A stretch of DNA of 64,000 nucleotides from Foetidibacter luteolus (GCF_009650435.1 NZ_VVIP01000038.1:18872-82871); one strand, 5' to 3'. Positions 46,503 to 55,327 are shown, counted from the first letter of the stretch. Translations and numbers: made by a program. The notes: a model not told the origin generated them from the sequence alone.

Positions 46503-47063
46503 ATGGGAAAGTTAACCGTATTTAATTTTATGACGCTGGATGGCTATTTCCAGGGACTGGATGGCGATATTAGCTGGCACCGGCACGGGCAGGAAGAAAG
46601 CCAATTTGCATCAGACAGTATGAAACCGGGTGGCACATTGGTATTTGGCCGCAAAACTTACGAAATGATGGCCTGTTACTGGCCTACGCCCATGGCCATT
46701 GAAACCATGCCCGACGTAGCAGCGGGTATGAACAACGCACAAAAAATTGTATTTTCCAAAACGCTGGATGAAGCAGGCTGGCAAAACACCCGGCTTATTA
46801 AAAGGGATATGATTGACGAGATGAAACGGCTTAAATGGGAACAGCCCGGCGACATGACCATCCTCGGCAGCGGCAGCCTGGTTACGCAGTTTGCGGAAGC
46901 CGGCCTGGTAGATGAATTTGGCTTTATGATTGACCCGGTGGCCATCGGCGGCGGATCGCCGGTATTTGCTAATGTTAAACACAAACTTGACCTTGAGCTG
47001 ATTGATTCAAGAACCTTTAAAAGCGGCACTGTATTGTTAACCTATGCACCGCTTAAAAAGTAG
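46503..47063 (+). CDS. Dihydrofolate reductase-family protein in an ECF sigma operon
   Basis: 186 residues with the opening KLTVFNFMTLDGYFQGLDGD, VFGRKTYEMMACYWPTP, WEQPGDMTILGSGSLVTQFA and FMIDPVAIGGGSPVFANVK, all typical of YwjB/YyaP-like DHFR-fold proteins. It is a distant paralogue of the gene at 42335. It is followed 42 bases later by a YCII-domain gene and then the sigma factor, and is probably co-regulated. Relatives of this gene type are frequent companions of ECF42-type sigma genes (recalled, not checked). Confidence 0.92.
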   Translation: MGKLTVFNFMTLDGYFQGLDGDISWHRHGQEESQFASDSMKPGGTLVFGRKTYEMMACYWPTPMAIETMPDVAAGMNNAQKIVFSKTLDEAGWQNTRLIKRDMIDEMKRLKWEQPGDMTILGSGSLVTQFAEAGLVDEFGFMIDPVAIGGGSPVFANVKHKLDLELIDSRTFKSGTVLLTYAPLKK

Positions 47064-47105
47064 CAACTTAAATAGTTTTCTGCAACCTTACATAAATGGC
47101 AACAA

Positions 47106-47462
47106 ATGGAAGAATATCTTATACTGATGCGGCTTGACCTTCTTACCAAAGAAGCACAACCATCACCAGAGCAAATGGAAGTTTATATGAAAATGTACCA
47201 CGATTGGGTAGGCGGTATTGCTGCCCAGAATAAATTTTCAGGCGGCAGAGGCTTATCAACAGAGGGCAAAGTATTAAAGGCCAACAACGTAATAACAGAT
47301 GGCCCTTATGCGGAAACTAAAGAATCGCTTGCCGGTTTTATTATTGTTAAGGCGAAAGACTTTGATGAAGCAGTGAGCATGGCAAAAGCCTGCCCTATAT
47401 TGCTGGGCGAAGGCAACAGCGTGGAAGTAAGAAAAATATCATCCGTACACCAAACTGCCTGA
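47106..47462 (+). CDS. YCII-related (DGPF) domain protein
   Basis: 118 residues: MEEYLILMRLDLLTKEAQPS, a KVLKANNVITDGPYAETKES segment holding the DGP(F/Y) signature, AGFIIVKAKDFDEAVSMAKA, and a final LLGEGNSVEVRKI strand. This is the classic DGPF protein, a ferredoxin-like dimer. DGPF proteins are genomic partners of ECF42-type sigma factors. The sigma gene starts 11 bases after its stop, so the two share a transcript. Confidence 0.93.
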   Translation: MEEYLILMRLDLLTKEAQPSPEQMEVYMKMYHDWVGGIAAQNKFSGGRGLSTEGKVLKANNVITDGPYAETKESLAGFIIVKAKDFDEAVSMAKACPILLGEGNSVEVRKISSVHQTA

Positions 47463-47473
47463 TTGCACAACCG

Positions 47474-48709
47474 ATGCATAACGGAACACTGATACCGCAT
47501 TTATTCAGAACAGAGTACCGCAAAATTGTAGCGGTACTCTGTAAACATTTTGGCTTTGAACAGGTAGAGACAGCGGAAGATATTGCCAGCGAAACTTTTG
47601 TTACAGCGGCCCAAACCTGGGGCCTGGACGCCATGCCCCAAAACCCGGTGGCCTGGCTGTACAGCGTTGCTAAAAACAAAGCGGTTAACCACCTGCGGCG
47701 CAGTGCACATTTTAAACAAAACATTGCCCCGGCATTGCGGCAGGCTTCCGGCATGTATGGTGAAGATGATATTGATCTATCGCCTGGCAACATTAGCGAC
47801 AGCCAGTTGCAGATGATGTTTACCGTTTGCCACCCCTGCATACCGGCCGAAGCGCAGGTAGGTTTATCGCTGCGCATACTTTGCGGCTTTGGTATAGAAG
47901 AAATAGCCCACGCTTTTTTAAGCAACAAAGAAACCATCAACAAACGGCTGCTGAGGGCAAAAGAGAAACTGCGGGAAGAAAAAGTACGTATTGAAATACC
48001 CGGCCCAGCAGAAATAGAAGAGCGGTTATCGCCGGTATTAACTACTATTTACCTGCTGTTTAATGAGGGCTATTATTCCGTTAGCCAAAACCAAACATTG
48101 CGCAAAGAGCTGTGCCTGGAAGCCATTCGCCTTTGTACCATGCTGGTGGAAAACAGTGCCACCTGCAAGCCCCGTGTAAATGCCTTGCTGGCCTTGATGT
48201 GCTTTCATATCTCCCGGTTTGACGCCAGGCTAAACCAACAGGGCGAACTGGTTTTGTATGAGGAGCAGGATGCGGATTTATGGAACAAAGACTGGATAGC
48301 AAAGGGCGCCCATTTTCTTCATAACGCGGCCAGTGGCAGCATGCTTTCAAAATATCATCTTGAGGCAGGCATAGCCTTTTGGCATACCCATAAAGAAGAC
48401 ACCCCGGAAAAATGGGAAAACATTTTACAGCTTTACAATCTCTTACTGCAAACAGCCTACTCCCCCATTGCAGCACTTAACAGAACGTATGCGCTGTACA
48501 AAGCCCGTAACAGAATGCTTGCTATTACAGAAGCAGAAAAACTAAACCTGGCCGCCAACCATTTTTATTTTGTGCTGCTGGGCGAGCTGTACACGGGTGT
48601 TGACAATCTTAAAGCCGCAGCACATTTTAAACAGGCGCTTTTGCTGGCTAAAACAGCGGCTGATAAACAGGCGATACAAAAGAAGCTGGAAGCATTAATG
48701 GCTGGATAA
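47474..48709 (+). CDS. ECF42-type sigma factor with C-terminal TPR-like extension (DUF6596)
   Basis: 411 residues. Sigma region 2 spans about 10-80 (EYRKIVAVLCKHFGFEQVET, DIASETFVTAAQTW, NPVAWLYSVAKNKAVNHLRR), and region 4 about 110-170 (LSLRILCGFGIEEIAHAFLS, KETINKRLLRAKEKLR). The long C-terminal part (about 185-411), with LLFNEGYYSVSQNQTL, VNALLALMCFHISRFDARLN and the alanine-rich NRTYALYKARNRM, is the helical TPR-like extension of the ECF42 group, which replaces an anti-sigma factor in control. Targets usually include the adjacent DGPF gene. It ends 3 bases before the convergent lipoprotein gene. Confidence 0.93.
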   Translation: MHNGTLIPHLFRTEYRKIVAVLCKHFGFEQVETAEDIASETFVTAAQTWGLDAMPQNPVAWLYSVAKNKAVNHLRRSAHFKQNIAPALRQASGMYGEDDIDLSPGNISDSQLQMMFTVCHPCIPAEAQVGLSLRILCGFGIEEIAHAFLSNKETINKRLLRAKEKLREEKVRIEIPGPAEIEERLSPVLTTIYLLFNEGYYSVSQNQTLRKELCLEAIRLCTMLVENSATCKPRVNALLALMCFHISRFDARLNQQGELVLYEEQDADLWNKDWIAKGAHFLHNAASGSMLSKYHLEAGIAFWHTHKEDTPEKWENILQLYNLLLQTAYSPIAALNRTYALYKARNRMLAITEAEKLNLAANHFYFVLLGELYTGVDNLKAAAHFKQALLLAKTAADKQAIQKKLEALMAG

Positions 48710-48712
48710 TTA

Positions 48713-49678
48713 TCAAGGCTGTAGAGGCGCAGGTAAGTCATCATTGCTGTAATAGGTAAAATCGCTCTTTGCCAGCATTTTCTTTTTGCCGTTTATAAAG
48801 GTAAAACGCTCCACTTTCATCAGCTTACCGCTCATGAAGTACACAGGTTGCTCTATCCATTTACGCTCTTTTTTTTCAAAGAGTTCTTTTCTTTCTATTG
48901 AGCCATCCGCGTTGTAAAAAATTTTCATTACCTGCTTTGCGGGTACGCTGTAATCAGTATCAGGCTTTTTGATTTTAATTTCACGCAGCGTCCCTCTGTC
49001 ATCATAAGTATAGTTGCAGGTTAATGCATAGTCCAGTGTAATCACCATCCTTTTAGAAATAAGCTGGTGTAAAAAAGTATCCAGGTTATAGCCCCACCCA
49101 TTCTGCGGCACATAGTGTATATCACCGGCATCATAAGGGTACAGGTTGTAATTAAAATATTGCCTTACAGCTTCATTATTGGTGATGCAATTACCGCTCA
49201 TATCAAAATCAATATCAAAGTTTTTCAAAGCTGTTTCATTCTCATCCCATACCGTTACAGACTGCCGTTTTACAAGCTGGTCCATGTAATCAATAGTATG
49301 CTTATACCGTAAGCCAATACCCACCAGTTTCTGGTAACTCATAATACCCTCGCCAAAGGGTACAGATACCTGGCTGTTGGCCTGTTTGCCGGGATTATCT
49401 ACCAACACTGCATCAATGCCTTCGGCTTTTGCTTTCTCTTTCAGTGCCAGTATCATTTCATCCAGTGTGGCGCTCAACCTGCCGGTTACTTCCACCATTT
49501 TAATGCGGTAATAAGGCTCTTTTGGCCCTTCGTTGTTAAAGAAAATATCAACCGGCCTTGTATGTGGTTTTACAGGTATATCCGACAATGAATTTTTTGC
49601 GGTGGCAACGGCGTAATGTGGCAGATAATTTTCACAGGAGATCAAAAAAAGCAATGGGAACAGGTAAAGAATTTTCAT
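48713..49678 (-). CDS. Lipoprotein of unknown function
   Basis: 321 residues with a lipoprotein signal MKILYLFPLLFLISC (lipidated Cys15 after LIS). The mature part has PYYRIKMVEVTGRLSATLDE and EKAKAEGIDAVLVDNPGKQ, a segment like those of surface lipoproteins that form a Rossmann-like strand-helix pair. The second half is built of WD- or YD-like strands (LREIKIKKPDTDYSVPAKQV, IFYNADGSIERKELFEKKER). I do not recognise a named family. It is convergent with the sigma factor gene. Confidence 0.7.
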   Translation of the reverse strand: MKILYLFPLLFLISCENYLPHYAVATAKNSLSDIPVKPHTRPVDIFFNNEGPKEPYYRIKMVEVTGRLSATLDEMILALKEKAKAEGIDAVLVDNPGKQANSQVSVPFGEGIMSYQKLVGIGLRYKHTIDYMDQLVKRQSVTVWDENETALKNFDIDFDMSGNCITNNEAVRQYFNYNLYPYDAGDIHYVPQNGWGYNLDTFLHQLISKRMVITLDYALTCNYTYDDRGTLREIKIKKPDTDYSVPAKQVMKIFYNADGSIERKELFEKKERKWIEQPVYFMSGKLMKVERFTFINGKKKMLAKSDFTYYSNDDLPAPLQP

Positions 49679-49800
49679 AAGCTTGTTTGCCTAAAACTCA
49701 TGAAGATTTTCTTTCCAAAGAATTTTTCAGTTTCAATTTTTTGTTAACGCCTCCGTCTTTAACAAAGCAATAAACTACTTACCTCAATGTACCCGTTTTA

Positions 49801-51165
49801 TCAGTACACATATACTGCATATCCCCAGGGCTCCAATGTAAAATCCTGCTCCGCTTCTATATTCTCCGGCTTTCCCAAAAAAAGGTTTTCAGGAGATCCC
49901 TCCGGTTCTCCGTTTAAAGAAAAGGTTTGCTTTTGGTTAGACAGGTTAAGCAGTACCATTATTGTATCATCTCCTTTCTGGCGCAGGTATGCGTAGATAG
50001 CTTCATCCTTTGATGATTTCAGTTTTACAAAGTTTGCATCAGCAGAGAGTGCAGCATTACGCTTTCTCAGATTAAGCAGGGCTTTATAAAATTCAGCCCT
50101 TTCAAATTTGCTGAAGGTAATAGTGTCTTTGTAAAAGAAACTGATGCTGTCTAAGAAAGGTTCCTCCTGCCCGCTGTAGATAAGCGGTACGCTTTTGCCA
50201 GCGGTTTGGGTAAATACCGCAAAAGGTGCGTGAATATCACCCGGCATGGTGCCATAGTCGGCCTTGTTCCAGCTATTCTCATCATGGTTGCTGGTAAAAT
50301 AAAGCAACAGGCTGTTAGCAGGGTAAGTAGAGTCAACAACCTGTATCACACTGTCAAGGGCCGTGGCGGGGGCTTCACCTTTGGCTATTTTTTTCATCGC
50401 GTTAAACTCATTCCAGGTGTAGGTTGCATCAAACCCATCCACATGAAGCGATGGCTTGTTACCTTCAGCCAGCATAAAAACATTTTTTTCATTTCGCAAC
50501 TCAGGTATGCATTTTTGCCAGAAAGCATCCGGCACTTCTCCGGCAACGTCGCAGCGAAAACCATCTATGCCGGTTTCCCGTATCCAGAACAGCATACAGT
50601 TAATCATGCTGTCCTGCAAAACAGGGTTATCATAATTCAGCTTGCGGGTATCTGTCCAGTCGTATTGGGCCATTACTTTACCGGTGGAGTCATGTACATA
50701 AAAATCAGGATGTTTTTGCAGCCAGTAATGGTCGCCGCCGGTATGGTTGGCCACCCAGTCGGTAATAACCTTAAACCCTTTGGCATGGCATAGCTTCACC
50801 AGGTTTTTCCAGTCCTCCATAGTGCCGTACTCCGGGTTAACGGCGGTATAGTGCGCCGCCGCGTAATAGCTGCCCAGCGCCCCTTTTCGGTCAACCTGGC
50901 TGATGGGGGTAATGGGCATAAACCAAAGCGTTTGTACACCCATTTCCTTCAGCCTGTCAAGGTGCTTTTCAAAAGCCTTAAATGTGCCTTCGGGTGTGTA
51001 CTGGCGAATGTTTACCTCGTAAATATTGCCCTGCATTATCCAGGCCGGGTGACCGCTAACAGTAGCGGTATCGCCGGTTATAATTACATTTTCAGAAGTA
51101 TTGGTTTTGCAGGAGCAGAAGCCGGCAAGCAACAGTAACGGCAACAAACGCAGGCAGTATTTCAT
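49801..51165 (-). CDS. GH13-family alpha-amylase-type glycoside hydrolase, secreted
   Basis: 454 residues from the ATG at 51165 (a longer frame to 51222 lacks support). An N-terminal hydrophobic segment with FCSC at 16-19 suggests a lipoprotein or signal peptide. All four GH13 regions are visible: DWVANH (136-141), GFRCDVAGE with nucleophile Asp206, LAEG with acid/base Glu234, and SNHDEN with Asp295. A short C-terminal beta domain closes the chain. It should hydrolyse alpha-1,4-glucans in the periplasm or at the surface. No SusC/SusD pair is adjacent, so it is not part of a local starch locus. Confidence 0.94.
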   Translation of the reverse strand: MKYCLRLLPLLLLAGFCSCKTNTSENVIITGDTATVSGHPAWIMQGNIYEVNIRQYTPEGTFKAFEKHLDRLKEMGVQTLWFMPITPISQVDRKGALGSYYAAAHYTAVNPEYGTMEDWKNLVKLCHAKGFKVITDWVANHTGGDHYWLQKHPDFYVHDSTGKVMAQYDWTDTRKLNYDNPVLQDSMINCMLFWIRETGIDGFRCDVAGEVPDAFWQKCIPELRNEKNVFMLAEGNKPSLHVDGFDATYTWNEFNAMKKIAKGEAPATALDSVIQVVDSTYPANSLLLYFTSNHDENSWNKADYGTMPGDIHAPFAVFTQTAGKSVPLIYSGQEEPFLDSISFFYKDTITFSKFERAEFYKALLNLRKRNAALSADANFVKLKSSKDEAIYAYLRQKGDDTIMVLLNLSNQKQTFSLNGEPEGSPENLFLGKPENIEAEQDFTLEPWGYAVYVY

Positions 51166-51255
51166 ATCGCGAATTTGGAATAAATATAAAGCAGTTTGGT
51201 GAAGCACAGCCAGACCATCCATGACAAGCCTTCAAAGAGACAAATACACTGCGAA

Positions 51256-51348
51256 TTTTTATGGTCCCGGCATTATAACAGGCATGAGACTTTACTTGCG
51301 TCGCACTCTTGTACGCCTTGTTCTCTACGCGGCTTTTCCCGCATGGTA
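51256..51348 (-). repeat. Family-2 dispersed repeat, copy 10
   Basis: TTTTTATGGTCCCGGCATTA, core CTTGCGTCGCACTCTTGTAC, then GCCTTGTTCTCTACGCGGC and TTTTCCCGCATGGTAA. A near-complete long form in reverse orientation. Confidence 0.75.
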
Positions 51349-51394
51349 ATTTAGCCCGCCAACAGCATCCTGCAACTGTTAACCGGCTGCCGGG

Positions 51395-51601
51395 CAATGT
51401 CATTAAGTTAAGCCCCATCGGGGCTTCCTGTTTGTAGAAACAAAATCATTTTAGATGAACGGATGCCACAGAGTGGTTACCCAATCGTCGCTTAAGGGTA
51501 GCCGCTATGCGGCATAATTCCCTTGTTGCATGCTATTTCTACAAACAGGTAGCACTTATGGCACAAAGAACAAAGTCTTTCTTCTTAACTTAATGACATT
51601 G
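51395..51601. mobile_element. 207 bp MITE-like element with 18 bp inverted ends and 10 bp target duplication
   Basis: The ends CAATGTCATTAAGTTAAG (51395-51412) and CTTAACTTAATGACATTG (51584-51601) are perfect inverted repeats. Both sides are flanked by GGCTGCCGGG (51385-51394 and 51602-51611), a perfect 10 bp direct repeat as left by transposition. Inside lies a second 14 bp inverted repeat, CCTGTTTGTAGAAA (51427-51440) and TTTCTACAAACAGG (51536-51549). There is no ORF, so it would be moved in trans by an absent transposase. The interrupted site reads as a family-1 head: GGCTGCCGGG joined to GTGAGGAATTGAAGCGG-like sequence. Confidence 0.85.
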
Positions 51602-51630
51602 GGCTGCCGGGTGAGGAATTGAAGCGGCAT
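51602..51630. repeat. Truncated family-1 head beside the MITE
   Basis: GGGTGAGGAATTGAAGCGG at 51609-51627 matches the head of family-1 copies, but the body is missing. The MITE inserted immediately before it. Confidence 0.6.
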
Positions 51631-51741
51631 GCCTCCAAAAAGCAACTACTAAAAATGAAGTGCCCAAATAGATAAGGTGTTTGATTTAGAATTTTACATG
51701 TAGATGGCATTCCATGGCTTGCAAGGATAGAGGTATATTGT

Positions 51742-52361
51742 TTATACAGCAGCAATTATCCAGCTAATCACCTGGTTAACCATCAGCATCTCAATATTGC
51801 TGTGACTTACCGTAACACCCCGCATTATGCGTTTGGTAAGGATAATGTTTTCTATTGCCGTGCCGACAACTTCTGCAACAGCGGGCATGCCGTAAGAACG
51901 CAAGGGAAAATTGGGACTGCCCTGGTAAACGTTGATATTCTTCTTTACATTGGCGGAAACCTGGCGGTTGATGCTGTGAACCATGGCCCATTGGCTACAT
52001 CTATTGTAATCAGCAGTTGTACCGGATATTTATGCTTTAACCATCTTGCAAGCTGTAATACCACATCGCCGCCTTTGCTGTAACCGTACAAAACAATAGC
52101 AGTACCAGACGGCATATTACTGAAATATCTTTGCAGCCTGCGCAGTGCCTGGCCAAAATCAAGAAAGTAGTTATAATTAACGGCAATCACTTCATCAAAG
52201 TGCGGCGCTATAGCGCCTTTTATAAGCTTTGTGCCTTTGGAAATACCACGCATGCCAGAGAACAAATCTGAGCCGCCAACCAGCATGGCTATTCTTTTAT
52301 GAGACATGCTTGATATGGATTTTGTATGTGCCGCTGCAAGCGACAGAATACCGTTACGCAA
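51742..52361 (-). pseudogene. Alpha/beta-hydrolase (lipase-like) gene broken by one frameshift
   Basis: The 5' frame (52361-51945) encodes KRIAMLVGGSDLFSGMRG, the nucleophile elbow YGYSKGGDV and LLITIDVANGP, then runs into a stop. The next frame from 51984 continues directly with MVHSINRQVSANVKKNINVY, GSPNFPLRSYGMPAVAEV and RGVTVSHSNIEMLMVN, including the expected His (SHSNI) of the catalytic triad. The break is at a GGGCCATGG stretch near 51985, where adding or removing a single base would restore one chain of roughly 200 residues with Ser, Asp and His in order. Either a recent inactivation or a sequencing error. No signal peptide is obvious. Confidence 0.75.
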
Positions 52362-52395
52362 CTCAAAGTTCCGGAGGGCAAACCAACCCAGTCAT

Positions 52396-53397
52396 CTAAA
52401 AAACAAGCCTTCCAATTTTGGTATTTGCACCTGTAAAAAATATGGCATCGCTGTTTTTCGCTTTACGTACCGCATGAAAACTTTCTCCGCTGATCTTTTT
52501 CCAGTTAATGCCGTTATCCTTACTTATGTCAACACCGTTTAATCCACAGGCTATAATATCTCCGGAAGAAATAAAAGCGACACCGGAATGGTAGCTGAAT
52601 GGCGTTTTGGGCAGTGTGGCAAACCGTGGATTGGCAGCTTTGGTAAACTGGTCGAAGAAAACGTAACAACTGTCGCTGCGGTCTTTTTTGCTGAAATCGC
52701 CCCCCACGATAGCGATGTTACGGTTAAACACGGCAATACCGTTGCCACCGGTGGTTTCCCCGCCTTTCATAACAGGAATATTAAATGCCGTGGTATTGTA
52801 GAACAACCTTGAGTTAACGCCGCCCGTAATAACCAGGAAGTTGTTGCCCCGCAGCAGGTGAATATTGCTGCCGCTGCTGGCAAAACAGGCTTCACCCGCA
52901 TCTACAGCCGGACGTTTATCCATTGGGGCGGGCTGCCAGGTTTCGCCGCCATCGTTGGTAAATGCAAGAAACAATTTTCCATTAATTGGGTCGCCTATCA
53001 CTACGCCGCTCTGGTTGTCATAAAAGTCCATCGCATCCAGGAACATCCCTTTGGTGGTATCGGCAAAAACCTGTTTCCAGTTTTGGCCGCCATCAGTTGT
53101 TTTCAGGATAACGGCAGGCTCCGCAATAGCCATGATAATGGCTGTTGTGGCACTAAACGCTTCGATATCGCGAAAGTCTCTTTTTTCAAAACCGGGCACC
53201 GTTTTCCATTCCCATGTATGGCCACCATCTATAGAGCGGCCTACATTGCCATTACTGCCACTTACCCATACCACATCGTCATCTACAGGGCTCAAGCCCC
53301 TTAAAGATGCACGGGAACCGTTGGATAAAACATCTACCCGCTGGGCAAAACAAATGGTTGCAAAGATGGATAGTATAAGACACAGCAAAATTTTCAT
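52396..53397 (-). CDS. BNR/Ycf48-like beta-propeller protein, exported
   Basis: 333 residues from the Met at 53397 (MKILLCLILSIFATICFAQ is a clear signal peptide). Propeller units carry the motif DGGxxW: SIDGGHTWEWKTVPG, TTDGGQNWKQVFADT, TNDGGETWQPAPMDK and a final SKDNGINWKKIS. This matches photosystem II assembly factor Ycf48-like/BNR propellers, which in Bacteroidota are secreted proteins of unknown ligand. No T9SS sorting domain is visible at the C-terminus. It lies downstream of metZ on the same strand, with repeats between. Confidence 0.9.
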   Translation of the reverse strand: MKILLCLILSIFATICFAQRVDVLSNGSRASLRGLSPVDDDVVWVSGSNGNVGRSIDGGHTWEWKTVPGFEKRDFRDIEAFSATTAIIMAIAEPAVILKTTDGGQNWKQVFADTTKGMFLDAMDFYDNQSGVVIGDPINGKLFLAFTNDGGETWQPAPMDKRPAVDAGEACFASSGSNIHLLRGNNFLVITGGVNSRLFYNTTAFNIPVMKGGETTGGNGIAVFNRNIAIVGGDFSKKDRSDSCYVFFDQFTKAANPRFATLPKTPFSYHSGVAFISSGDIIACGLNGVDISKDNGINWKKISGESFHAVRKAKNSDAIFFTGANTKIGRLVF

Positions 53398-53538
53398 TCG
53401 TTTCATAAGTGCACTTTGTTAACCGTTTACAAGCCGGCGCAAACGGCATAGCAATACTACGAAACTACAAGTTTTGCTGAGCCAGGAAGCCAGAAGTTTA
53501 TCGCGGCCGGCAACTTTAGTCTTCGCTTAACTGTCGCC

Positions 53539-53610
53539 ATAAAAAACCGGACGTACAAGTGAGTGACACAACGGAAGCTTCATGGTAGTTCCTGCTGCCG
53601 GGCCAATAAA
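53539..53610 (+). repeat. Family-2 dispersed repeat, copy 11
   Basis: ATAAAAAACCGGACGTACAAG, GTGAGTGACACAACGGAAGC and TTCCTGCTGCCGGGCCAATAA. It is followed at once by a GATGTAAGATGTACAATGTG stutter run to about 53650. Confidence 0.7.
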
Positions 53611-53668
53611 TATGTACGATGTAAGATGTACAATGTGAGATGTAAAATATCCTGCACCTCACAAGCCT

Positions 53669-54844
53669 CTATCCAAGCGCCTGAACAATATCCCTGATAA
53701 CATCATCCACATGCTCCAGCCCTACAGAAACCCTTATAAGGCCGGGCGTAATACCAACGGAGGCCCTTTCTGCGTCGCTGAGTTTGGAATGTGTAGTGCT
53801 GGCAGGGTGAGAAGCAATGCTGCGGCTGTCGCCCAGGTTGGCCGTCATGGAAAGCAGTTGCAGGCTGTCCAAAAATTTGCGTCCGGCTTCCAGTCCGCCT
53901 TTAATTTCAAAACAAACAATGCCACCACCTGCTGTCATTTGCTTTTTGGCAATATTATACTGCGGATGGGTTGGTAGAAATGGATACTTTACCCATTCCA
54001 CACCGGGGTGCTCTTCCAGCGCCTGCGCTACTTTTAAAGCGCTTTCGCAATGGCGCTGCATGCGCACATCCAGCGTTTCAAGGCTTTTGCTGAGTATCCA
54101 GGCGTTAAAGGCAGACAATGAGGGGCCGGTGTTGCGGCAGAAGAGATAAATTTCCCTTACCAGCTCTGCATTACCCACAATAACGCCACCCAGCACACGG
54201 CCCTGGCCATCAATCCACTTGGTGGCGGAGTGTACAGAAAGGTGTGCGCCAAACTCAATCGGGCGCTGCAGCAATGGTGTTGCAAAGCAGTTATCTACGT
54301 TTAAAATAAGGTTGTGTTTTTTGGCAAACTGCCCGGCCCATTCAAGGTCAATAATCTCCAACTGTGGGTTGGTGGGCGTTTCCAGGTAAACCATTTTGGT
54401 ATTGGGCTTTACAGCGGCTTCCCAGGCAGCGTCATCGTTGGCTGGTACCAGCGTGCAGTCAATGCCATATTTAGGAAGATATTTGGTAACAATGGTGTAG
54501 GTGCTGCCAAAAACCGAGCTGCAGCAAATAAGGTGGTCGCCCTGCTTTAATAAAGCAAACATGGAAGAAAATACCGCCGCCATGCCGCTGGCTGTGGCAA
54601 AACCGGCTTCCGCACCTTCCAAGGCACACATTTTTTGTACAAACTCATCCACGTTAGGGTTGCTGAAGCGGCTGTAAATATTGTCATCGCTCTCCTCGGC
54701 AAACGCGGCACGCATGGCTTCGGCTTCATCAAACTTAAAACTGCTGGTAAGGTACAAGGGTGTGGAATGTTCCATTTGCCAGGTTGACGGCGTTTGAATA
54801 CGGACTGCCTGTGTGGCGGGGTGTAATTTCGCTTTATCTAACAT
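53669..54844 (-). CDS. metZ: O-succinylhomoserine sulfhydrylase-type PLP enzyme
   Basis: 391 residues from the ATG at 54844. Cys/Met-metabolism PLP-enzyme features: SRFSNPNVDEF, ASGMAAVFSSMFALL, YLETPTNPQLEI, NVDNCFATPLLQ with Asp184, and the PLP lysine 209 in VHSATKW. The MTANLGDSRSIASHPASTTH block binds the substrate carboxylate. MetZ-type enzymes make homocysteine from O-succinylhomoserine and sulfide; O-acetylhomoserine use cannot be excluded. It lies 60 bases downstream of an OsmC-family gene, likely co-transcribed. Confidence 0.88.
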   Translation of the reverse strand: MLDKAKLHPATQAVRIQTPSTWQMEHSTPLYLTSSFKFDEAEAMRAAFAEESDDNIYSRFSNPNVDEFVQKMCALEGAEAGFATASGMAAVFSSMFALLKQGDHLICCSSVFGSTYTIVTKYLPKYGIDCTLVPANDDAAWEAAVKPNTKMVYLETPTNPQLEIIDLEWAGQFAKKHNLILNVDNCFATPLLQRPIEFGAHLSVHSATKWIDGQGRVLGGVIVGNAELVREIYLFCRNTGPSLSAFNAWILSKSLETLDVRMQRHCESALKVAQALEEHPGVEWVKYPFLPTHPQYNIAKKQMTAGGGIVCFEIKGGLEAGRKFLDSLQLLSMTANLGDSRSIASHPASTTHSKLSDAERASVGITPGLIRVSVGLEHVDDVIRDIVQALG

Positions 54845-54904
54845 AATTGCCTGCTTTAAATTCTCTAGTTTACTGTATTGCATTAAGTGCGGTCACGGCC
54901 TTCT

Positions 54905-55327
54905 TTATTCGTGTACAAATACCTGCCATTTCAGGCTGGCCCCCGCGGCTGTTAGTGTAGCGGATACAGAGCAATACTTATCTATTGAAAGTTCAACGGC
55001 ACGCTTTGCTTTGTCTTCATCCACCTTGCCGTAAATATGAAACTCTATCTGTATGTCTTTCCATAACGATGGCTCTTTGCCCTGCTCACGTTCGCCATTA
55101 ACCACCATTTTGTAGTCCCTCACCTCCTGCCGTTGCTTTTTCAGTATGCTGATAACGTCAATGGCACTGCAGCCTGCCAACCCCATTAATAGCATTTGCA
55201 TGGGGCGAACGCCAAAATTCTTGCCGCCGCTGTCAGGGCTGGTATCCATTCTAACGGTATGGCCGTTGGCATCGGTTGCTTCAAAACCAAAATCGTCCTG
55301 AACACGGGCTAACTCAATCTTAATCAT
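54905..55327 (-). CDS. OsmC/Ohr-family protein
   Basis: 140 residues from the ATG at 55327. Both redox cysteines of the family are present: Cys53 in LMGLAGCSAIDV and Cys119 in SIDKYCSVSATL. The MDTSPDSGGKNFGVRPMQML stretch has the OsmC-type loop before the first Cys. Members reduce organic hydroperoxides at the expense of lipoyl or thiol donors. It precedes metZ, a thiol-biosynthesis gene, which fits a link to sulfur or redox metabolism (inference). Confidence 0.9.
   Translation of the reverse strand: MIKIELARVQDDFGFEATDANGHTVRMDTSPDSGGKNFGVRPMQMLLMGLAGCSAIDVISILKKQRQEVRDYKMVVNGEREQGKEPSLWKDIQIEFHIYGKVDEDKAKRAVELSIDKYCSVSATLTAAGASLKWQVFVHE

Noticed and set aside
47395..47943. Minus-strand 182-residue frame opposite the sigma factor
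   Set aside because: Shadow of the sigma-factor gene; no domain seen.
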